Assembly (NCBI RefSeq): GCF_022803015.1
Contig: NZ_JAFKON010000002.1
Coordinates: 124,001-188,000 of the forward strand
Reading direction: 5' to 3'
Origin: Arthrobacter humicola
Lineage (GTDB): Bacteria > Actinomycetota > Actinomycetes > Actinomycetales > Micrococcaceae
DNA: 64,000 bases
Shown here one piece after another: positions 58,227 through 64,000 of this stretch (its first letter is position 1; each line of letters opens with the position of its first letter). The notes below the pieces were generated by a model. It saw only the letters and a program-made list of their open reading frames with translations, searched no databases and had not been told where the DNA came from. The position numbers and the translations under genes are program-made.

Positions 58227-59705
58227 TCAATCTTCCCACGGCCGGACCGGCCGTGGCCCGGGCGCCTGGCTGTTTACCAGGAGGTCCGGTCGGAGCCCTG
58301 CCCAGGGCCGCACCGCCTCCACGGCGGCGCCCACGGTGAAGACTGTAGCGTCCTCGAACGGATGGCCCACGATCTGCACACCCGTGGGGATGCCGCAGTC
58401 GGCCATGCCGCTCGGCACGGCAAGGACGGGGCAGCGGTTGCTGATGTTGAAGGGCGCCGTCATGTGCCCCTGCCAGTAGTGCCCGAGCCGCTGGCCCCCG
58501 GCGTCGATCCCGTCAAGGTACATGCCGTCCGCATCCAGGGCGGCCACGGCCGAGGCCGGACAGAGAAGGGCGTCGAAGCCGGACATCGCCGCGGCAAGCT
58601 CGGCCTGGATGCGGGTTTCCGCCTGGATGCCGTCGACGAACCGGTTTTCCGCGGCGGCTTTCCGGGCGTCGGCCATGAACCGCCGTGTGTACGGGGCCAG
58701 CAGCTCGGGAGACTCTGCGGTCGCGTCCTCCATAGCCGGCCCGAGGAGGTAGCCGAAATGTGTGAACATAGTCCGGCTGATGTCCTCGGTGGTCCAGGGC
58801 AGCTCGATCTCTTCCACCACGGCGCCGGCATCACGCAGGGCCGCTGCCACGCCGCGCGTATTGGCCTCAACATCAGCGGCGACGGGATAGTTCCCCAGCC
58901 GGATGCAGAGAGCGATGCGCATGCCGGCCACTGCCGAGCCGGCGTCAGCACCCGGCGGGCAGGACAGCGCCGGACTCCCGGCGAGGGAGCTGTGGTCGCC
59001 CGGATGACGGCCCGCCATAACGTTCGCCAGCAGGGCTGCGTCCGCCACGGTCCGTGCCATTGGGCCGTCGCCGCGGTAGTGGTCCGCGGAGAGCGGGGCC
59101 AGGCCGGGAATCCTTCCGTAGGGTGCCTTGTAGCCGACGGTCCCGGTGAACGACGCCGGCAAACGGGTTGACCCGGCGATGTCGGAGGCGGTGGCGAGCG
59201 GCGCCAGCCCGGCGGCCAGTGCCGCCCCGGAACCGCCGGAGGAGCCGCCCGGGGAATACTGCCGGTTCCAGGGATTGCGCGTGACCCCCCACAGGGGACT
59301 GTGGGTGACGGTTGCGCAGCTGTATTCGGGCGTGGTGGTGCGGGCATGGATGATGCCGCCGGCACGCCGGATTCGGTCGATGACGGGATGGTCCGCGTGC
59401 GCGAGCTCCCCCTTGCGGGCTACGAGCCCCTGCGAAAGGGTGCGTCCCCGGAGCCCGTGCTTTTCCTTGGCGGCCACCGGCAGCCCCAGCAGGGGTGTGA
59501 GGTCCCGCCCCCGCGCATACCGTGCGGCGGCCTGCCGTGCTGCCGGGACCGCCTCTTCGAACAGGGTTTCCGTCAGGGCGTTGATTCCGCCGTTGACGGC
59601 CTCGGTCCTGGTGATCACCGCTTCCATGAGCTCCACCGGCGAGAGCTCCCGGGAGCGGAAGAGCCGCAGGGCCGTGCCGGCGTCGAGGTAGTGCAGCTCG
59701 GTCAT
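58227..59705 (-). CDS. amidase (amidase-signature family)
   Basis: A 492-residue amidase. The Ser-Ser-Lys centre is visible: Lys in LPVAAKEKHGL, the serines in PGGSSGGSGAALAAG and DIAGSTRLPASF. GHYWQGHMTAPFNISNRCPVLAVPSG near the end matches the C-terminal part of the fold. It hydrolyses an amide to acid and ammonia. It is the last gene of the operon headed by the transporter at 62383; ATGA overlap with the M20 gene stop (59702-59705). Confidence 0.93.
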   Translation of the reverse strand: MTELHYLDAGTALRLFRSRELSPVELMEAVITRTEAVNGGINALTETLFEEAVPAARQAAARYARGRDLTPLLGLPVAAKEKHGLRGRTLSQGLVARKGELAHADHPVIDRIRRAGGIIHARTTTPEYSCATVTHSPLWGVTRNPWNRQYSPGGSSGGSGAALAAGLAPLATASDIAGSTRLPASFTGTVGYKAPYGRIPGLAPLSADHYRGDGPMARTVADAALLANVMAGRHPGDHSSLAGSPALSCPPGADAGSAVAGMRIALCIRLGNYPVAADVEANTRGVAAALRDAGAVVEEIELPWTTEDISRTMFTHFGYLLGPAMEDATAESPELLAPYTRRFMADARKAAAENRFVDGIQAETRIQAELAAAMSGFDALLCPASAVAALDADGMYLDGIDAGGQRLGHYWQGHMTAPFNISNRCPVLAVPSGMADCGIPTGVQIVGHPFEDATVFTVGAAVEAVRPWAGLRPDLLVNSQAPGPRPVRPWED

Positions 59706-60967
59706 GCCCGGGCCGCTGCCGGCTGGGAGGAGGCTTCGGCGAGGGCGCCGGCAACCAGCTCCCGGGCTACCCCGGTGAGCATGTCCACGCCGGCAACCAT
59801 GTCCTCGTCGGTGCTGAATTCCCGTTCGCAGTGCGAGACGCCGTCCACGCTGGGGATGAAGAGCATGACCGACGGCGCCACCGTGTTCATGGCAACGGAG
59901 TCGTGGCCGGCCATGGTCTGGATCCGCCGCGCGGAAAGGCCCAGGTTCGCAGCCACCTTGTCCGCGAGTTCAAGCCCGCCTTCGGGGAAGCGGCGGATCG
60001 GCCGGATGTCGAAGTCCTTAACATTGACTTTGATGTCGTGTTCGCGTGCCAGCGCATCGATGTCCTCGATAAGTTTGGCGCGGGCCGCCTTTACGATGTC
60101 CGGATCGCCGGAGCGGAGGTCGGCGACGAGGTGGACCCTGCGGGCCACCACAATGGGCGAGTTCGGTTCGAGGGTCAGCTGGCCCACGGATGAGACGAGG
60201 GCCTCCTCGGCGAACTCAGCGGTGACGTCGTGCACCATAAGAATGATCTTGGAGGCTGCCACCAGGGCGTCGTGCCGGTCTGCCATGGCCGTCGCTCCGG
60301 TGTGCGACTGTTCGCCCAGCACTTCGATGTCCAGTTTCTGGGTGTACCAGCTGCTGTCCACCAGCCCGATGGAGATGCCCTCGCGTTCCAGGATCCTGCC
60401 CTGCTCGATGTGGATCTCGGCGTAGCCGGCCGCCTCGGGCCCGTCAGACGTGCCGAGGTACCCGATGCCGTCCAACGCCTCACGGACTGTGATGCCTTGC
60501 AGGTCCGCCACATCCAGCATCTGTTCCCGCTGCAGGAGTCCCGCAAACACCGAACTTCCCATGATGCTCGGCGCGAACCGGCCGCCCTCCTCGTTGAACC
60601 AGTTCACCACCGCCAGGTTGAACCGCTGCGCGGCCCCGCCCTCCGCAACCTCGGCGTCCAGACGCCGGGCCGCGTGCAGGGCGGCGACGACACCGTACGC
60701 GCCGTCGAACCGGCCCCCGAGCGGCTGGCTGTCCAGATGGGATCCGATCAGCACATAGGGCGCCCCCGGCGTCCACTCCAGCAGCCCGAACATGTTGCCG
60801 ATCCCGTCCACCCGGAGTTCCCATCCGGCCTCACGCACCCACCCAGCGAACCAGTGGCGTGTCTGCGCGTCCTCCGGGGTTGCGGCCTGGCGGTCGACGC
60901 CATTGTCGGGGGTGGCGCCGATGGTGGCCACGTGGTGGAAGTCTTCGAGGAAAGCTGCTGAAGTCAT
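59702..60967 (-). CDS. M20-family Zn-dependent hydrolase (allantoate amidohydrolase / N-carbamoylase type)
   Basis: A 421-residue di-metal hydrolase of the hydantoinase/carbamoylase group. Metal-ligand segments are IGSHLDSQPLGGRFDGAYG (His, Asp), NEEGGRFAPSIMGSSVFAG (Glu pair), EIHIEQGRILE (His) and a late MNTVAPSVMLFIPS. It would cleave a carbamoyl or ureido group from an N-carbamoyl compound. It is 45 bp after the transporter and overlaps the amidase gene. The substrate is unknown. Confidence 0.9.
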   Translation of the reverse strand: MTSAAFLEDFHHVATIGATPDNGVDRQAATPEDAQTRHWFAGWVREAGWELRVDGIGNMFGLLEWTPGAPYVLIGSHLDSQPLGGRFDGAYGVVAALHAARRLDAEVAEGGAAQRFNLAVVNWFNEEGGRFAPSIMGSSVFAGLLQREQMLDVADLQGITVREALDGIGYLGTSDGPEAAGYAEIHIEQGRILEREGISIGLVDSSWYTQKLDIEVLGEQSHTGATAMADRHDALVAASKIILMVHDVTAEFAEEALVSSVGQLTLEPNSPIVVARRVHLVADLRSGDPDIVKAARAKLIEDIDALAREHDIKVNVKDFDIRPIRRFPEGGLELADKVAANLGLSARRIQTMAGHDSVAMNTVAPSVMLFIPSVDGVSHCEREFSTDEDMVAGVDMLTGVARELVAGALAEASSQPAAARA

Positions 60968-61012
60968 GGGAAATCCTTTGTAGGTTGCGGTGGAGAGGGT
61001 GGGGCTGCGGGC

Positions 61013-62383
61013 TTAGCCCATGCGGCCGCGCGTCTCGGGAACCTTGGTGAAGAGCACCAGGAGGAGCACGACGGCGGCGGCTGCGGCCATGTAGAAACCG
61101 GGCGCGTGAGGCACTCCGGTGCCGCCGACGAGGGCGGTCCCGATGAACGGTGCGGTGCCGCCGAAGAGCGCGTAGGCGCCGTTGTAGCTGATTGCCGCCG
61201 ACGTGAAGCGGGTGCGGGTGGTGAAGATTTCAACGAAGAAGGTGTAGCAGCCTCCGCCGTAGATACAGAGCGCCACCACGAAAAGGGACTGGCCCAGGAG
61301 GGCGAGAGGGAGGCTTCCGCTGGTCACCAGCATGAAGCTCGGCACTGAAAGCAGGGCCAGCGCGGCTGAACCGGCGATGAGCATTGGCTTGCGGCCGAAG
61401 CGGTCGCCCAGCCGGCCACCGAGAGGAAGCAGGACGGCGTAAAGGGCGAGGGCGGCGGCGTTGACCAGGAGGGACTGCTCACGGCTCAAGTGGCCCGTGG
61501 TCTGGACATACGAGACGAAATAGGCCGAGAGGAAGTAGAAGCCCATTGCGGTGAGGCCCATGACAAAGATGACCTGGACCATGCGGAGCCGGTTTTCGCG
61601 GAAGGCTTCGCGGACCGGGCTGAATTCCTTGGTCCGGGCAGCCTTGGCCTCATTGAATGCATCGCTTTCCACCGTCCGGCTGCGGATCCAAACGCCGAAG
61701 AGGGCGAGCGGCAGGGCGAGCAGGAACGGCAGGCGCCAGCCCCACGCCATGAAGGCCTCGTTGGGCATTGACTGGCTCAGGATGAGGATCATCGAACCGG
61801 CGACGACAGAGGGCAGCGCAGTGGCGGCGATGGTGATATTGAGCCAGAACCCGCGGCGGCTGACCGGGGCATGCTCGAAGACAAACGATGGCGCTCCCAC
61901 CGATTCGCCGCCGGCGGAGAAGCCCTGGATCAGCCGGCAGAGGACCAGCAAAACGGGTGCCCAGGCGCCGATCTGGCCGTAGGTCGGCAGCAGCCCCATC
62001 AGGGCGGTGGCCCCGCCGATGGCGACGAGCGTGATGGTCAGGACCCGGCGGCGGCCGATCCGGTCGCCAAGCGCGCCGAAGAACAGGCCGCCGACGGGAC
62101 GGACTACGAAGGCGACGCCGAAGGTGGCGAACGTCGCAAGCATGGCCGTGACCGGGTCGCTGCCGGGGAAGAACAGTTGGGAGAAGATGACCGCGGTGAG
62201 GCCGTAGAGGGTGAAATCGTAGAATTCAATGAACTGCCCGATGCTGCCCCCTGTGAGGACTCGCTTCTGCATCTTGGTGATGCCAAAGGGGCCGGACCGC
62301 GAAGTGTCCTTGTCCAGGGCCGGGGCAGACGCTGTGGTCTGGGAAGCGGACGCCGGCTGGTCCGTGATGTCGTTGATCGTCAT
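61013..62383 (-). CDS. MHS-family (proline/betaine-like) MFS transporter
   Basis: A 456-residue, 12-helix carrier. GSIGQFIEFYDFTLYGLTAVIF starts helix 1, LGDRIGRRRVLTITLVAIGG carries motif A, and RLIQGFSAGGESVGAPSFVFEHAP is the MHS helix-4 motif. It probably takes up the compound that the M20 and amidase enzymes degrade. The ATG at 62383 overlaps the stop of a 49-codon frame in an ATGA junction; a GTG at 62392 is possible. Confidence 0.87.
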   Translation of the reverse strand: MTINDITDQPASASQTTASAPALDKDTSRSGPFGITKMQKRVLTGGSIGQFIEFYDFTLYGLTAVIFSQLFFPGSDPVTAMLATFATFGVAFVVRPVGGLFFGALGDRIGRRRVLTITLVAIGGATALMGLLPTYGQIGAWAPVLLVLCRLIQGFSAGGESVGAPSFVFEHAPVSRRGFWLNITIAATALPSVVAGSMILILSQSMPNEAFMAWGWRLPFLLALPLALFGVWIRSRTVESDAFNEAKAARTKEFSPVREAFRENRLRMVQVIFVMGLTAMGFYFLSAYFVSYVQTTGHLSREQSLLVNAAALALYAVLLPLGGRLGDRFGRKPMLIAGSAALALLSVPSFMLVTSGSLPLALLGQSLFVVALCIYGGGCYTFFVEIFTTRTRFTSAAISYNGAYALFGGTAPFIGTALVGGTGVPHAPGFYMAAAAAVVLLLVLFTKVPETRGRMG

Positions 62384-62529
62384 GACAGCCACGCTAGAGG
62401 CGCCGTGTTTCCGAAGTTCCCTGCCGTGTTACGGACCCGGGAAATGAAATCTGCTGATGTTGCCGCCGTGTTGCCGGCAAGGCACGGCCCGGACATAAGT
62501 CGGACACCTGGGGCGTGAATCGGAACCAT
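62380..62529 (-). CDS. possible 49-residue small protein coupled to the transporter gene
   Basis: An ATG at 62529 lies five bases after AAGGAG (a strong ribosome-binding site), and the 49-residue frame ends with TGA overlapping the ATG of the transporter at 62380-62383. The peptide starts MVPIHAPGVRLMSGPCLAG and shows no membrane helix or known domain. The arrangement suggests a leader peptide or small protein that couples translation. It could also be a chance frame, since no homology was checked. Confidence 0.4.
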   Translation of the reverse strand: MVPIHAPGVRLMSGPCLAGNTAATSADFISRVRNTAGNFGNTAPLAWLS

Positions 62530-62761
62530 TGAATCTCCTTTGATCAACATGGTTGTCGCGCTTCGGGACTCGGCCAAGGGCCGTCATTGCGCGGGATTTG
62601 CCATTGGACTCCCGCCGGCACCACCGCACTGGACCAACTGTGTGTGATCCGGTTCACATCTGTCCAATTGATTGTTTTGGCCGAATCGATAGATTTTACC
62701 GATGCCAATTACGCCGGATTCCGCAGTCATCGTCGCCGAGAAGCCAGCGGAATTCCCCGTG

Positions 62762-63679
62762 CTACTGCCGGGCGGCACCGTAGAGACGGATGCAGGTCTC
62801 CTCAAAGGCCAGTGCCCGACGGGTGGGTTGCACCCCCTCGGGGCGGACCAGCATCACCTCGATCGGCGGGAAGTCGTCCGTCAGGGTCAGGGCCACCACC
62901 CTGCCGCCGGAATACGTCAGGTCGCTGTGGAGCCGCTGGTTCAGCACTGCGTACCCGTGCCCCTTCGCCACAAACGAGCGGACCGTCTCATACCCGGCAA
63001 AGCGGTGCCGGACGTTCGGAACGACGCCCGCGATCGCGTACAGCTGCTCGTAGTAGTCCCGGCTATGCGGGAGATCCAGCACCACCGCGGGTTCGCCGTC
63101 CAGATCCTTCAGCGCGATGCTCCGCTCAGGCCGGGATGCCGCAGGGTGTTCAGCATGGACCAGCACATGAGGGGGCACCCGCTCGAGGACCGTGTGTGTA
63201 AAGCCCCGGCCCAGGCCGAGACCATACATCAGCGCGACATCGCATTGCCCTTCGAGGAGGGCGGTCTGCAGGCTCGCCAGATCGGCCTCCAGAAAGGAGA
63301 CCTCGACCCCCGGATGCTGAACTTCGAAGGTCTGCAGGATTGCGGGAAGCCTGAAGGGTGCCAGCGGCGAAAACACGCCCACCTTGAGCTCTCCGACCAG
63401 GCTTGTCGCAAGCCCCCGGGCCGACTCGTACAGCGAATCCGCATGCTCCAGCAGCACCTTGATGTCCTGGGCAAGCTGCCGGCCGGACGGCGTCAGCCGC
63501 AGGCCGCGGGTCCTGAGCCGGACAAACAGCTGAGTCGACAAGCTTGCTTCTAGCTGGGCCATGGCCGTGGACAGGGTGGACTGGGTCACGAGCAGCCTTT
63601 CGGCGGCCGACGTCATGTTTTCGAGCTCGGCCACCACCGCGAAATACCGCAGCTGGGTCAAGGTAAAGGGCTTCGCCAT
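62762..63679 (-). CDS. LysR-family transcriptional regulator
   Basis: A 305-residue LysR protein. The winged helix-turn-helix is at residues about 5-65 (FTLTQLRYFAVVAELENMTSAAERLLVTQSTLSTAMAQLE), followed by a periplasmic-binding-protein-like effector domain with LKVGVFSPLAPFRLPAILQTFE and a later LPHSRDYYEQLYA. It sits upstream of the transporter/M20/amidase operon in the same direction, with a 232-bp spacer that holds the AATCTATCGATT near-palindrome at 62685-62696. It is the best candidate controller of that operon. Confidence 0.9.
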   Translation of the reverse strand: MAKPFTLTQLRYFAVVAELENMTSAAERLLVTQSTLSTAMAQLEASLSTQLFVRLRTRGLRLTPSGRQLAQDIKVLLEHADSLYESARGLATSLVGELKVGVFSPLAPFRLPAILQTFEVQHPGVEVSFLEADLASLQTALLEGQCDVALMYGLGLGRGFTHTVLERVPPHVLVHAEHPAASRPERSIALKDLDGEPAVVLDLPHSRDYYEQLYAIAGVVPNVRHRFAGYETVRSFVAKGHGYAVLNQRLHSDLTYSGGRVVALTLTDDFPPIEVMLVRPEGVQPTRRALAFEETCIRLYGAARQ

Positions 63680-63712
63680 TCGTCAATGCTCGCATTCTGC
63701 GCGGATCCGCGC

Positions 63713-64000
63713 TCACAGGCCCCGGAGCCGGTGCAGGAGAAGTGCGACGTGCAGCGAGGTCCGGGATTCTGGGTCGTCGAGGTCCACGCCGAGGAGCTCC
63801 TCCAGTTTGGCCAGCCGCGCATAGAGCGTAGGACGGCTCAGGTAGCCGCTGCGGGCCATCGCCGCTTTGTTGCCCCCGGACTCGAGGTACCGGCCCAGCA
63901 GCTCCAGGTGCCCGCCGCCGTCCCGGGCGTCGGCCTGCAGGACACCCTCCAGTTCTGACTCCGCGAACTGCTGCACGCGCGGATCCTTGCGCAGCAGGGC
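63713..64000 (-). CDS. PucR/CdaR-type regulator, C-terminal part (cut by window edge)
   Basis: The visible 95 codons read ALLRKDPRVQQFAESELEGVL, then a helix-turn-helix SGYLSRPTLYARLAKLEELLGVDLDDPESRTSLHVALLLHRL. This is the C-terminal DNA-binding region of PucR/CdaR regulators, which control purine, ureide or sugar-acid use. The N-terminal sensor part lies outside the window. It is 33 bp upstream of the LysR gene in the same direction. Family is clear; target is inference. Confidence 0.85.
   Translation of the reverse strand, partial: ALLRKDPRVQQFAESELEGVLQADARDGGGHLELLGRYLESGGNKAAMARSGYLSRPTLYARLAKLEELLGVDLDDPESRTSLHVALLLHRLRGL

Noticed and set aside
1..64000. tRNA or rRNA genes, insertion sequences, integrases or prophage
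   Set aside because: No cloverleaf, rRNA core sequence, transposase or phage structural text was recognised on either strand. A dedicated tRNA scan would be a definitive check.

Overview
This window is GC-rich actinobacterial DNA, most likely from Arthrobacter, Pseudarthrobacter or a close Micrococcaceae relative. The evidence is codon use dominated by G/C third positions, frequent GTG starts and 4-base ATGA/GTGA overlaps, an ssb-rpsR-rplI ribosomal cluster of actinobacterial type, a LigC-type ATP-dependent ligase, CsoR-type copper control, and several families (DinB-like, DUF1345, DUF2277, CGNR) common in that group. No rRNA, tRNA, CRISPR array, transposase, integrase or prophage was seen. 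The window looks like stable chromosome with catabolic islands. All identifications are by reading the sequence; no database search was run.

Positions 1-6.9 kb hold a truncated IclR regulator divergent from an aromatic-acid MFS transporter, a FUSC-type membrane protein, mscL, a DinB-like protein, an ACT-domain membrane protein, a lipid kinase and a small unknown protein.

Positions 6.9-20.2 kb are the metabolic centrepiece. One leftward gene train runs from NAD-type shikimate/quinate dehydrogenase and two-domain 3-dehydroshikimate dehydratase through pcaH, pcaG, pcaB, pcaD, pcaC, pcaF, pcaI and pcaJ to a PcaR-like IclR regulator. Together these take shikimate or dehydroshikimate to protocatechuate and on through the beta-ketoadipate pathway to succinyl-CoA and acetyl-CoA. 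A second IclR gene and a divergent shikimate-type MHS transporter sit at the head of the train, with a perfect 6-5-6 palindrome in the promoter region. A 3-dehydroquinate dehydratase, needed for quinate, is not in the window.

Positions 20.2-30.5 kb hold a LigC-like DNA ligase, a luciferase-like flavin oxidoreductase overlapped with a GH13 glucosidase-type enzyme, a MoaD/ThiS-like small protein beside a BNR beta-propeller, a universal stress protein, and a copper unit (csoR, CopZ-like chaperone, CopA-like ATPase) with an operator inside its promoter.

Positions 30.5-46 kb are housekeeping and membrane genes: EamA and MATE exporters, DoxX under a perfect palindrome, a double-hotdog thioesterase, dnaB, a 0.7-kb intergenic region rich in DnaA-box-like 9-mers, two adjacent membrane proteins with L7/L12-C-terminal-like motifs, a zf-TFIIB protein, an FMN reductase, the rpsF-ssb-rpsR-rplI operon with a leader hairpin that masks the rpsF ribosome-binding site, and an M18 aminopeptidase.

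Positions 46-64 kb hold a Tat-type lipoprotein intradiol dioxygenase, a repeat cluster, an amino-acid permease, a four-gene ABC-transporter plus two-component operon, a PAP2-diacylglycerol-kinase fusion, a DeoR-MFS pair, an ABC-F protein, and an MHS transporter/M20 carbamoylase-type/amidase operon preceded by a possible 49-residue small protein and lying downstream of LysR and PucR-type regulators.
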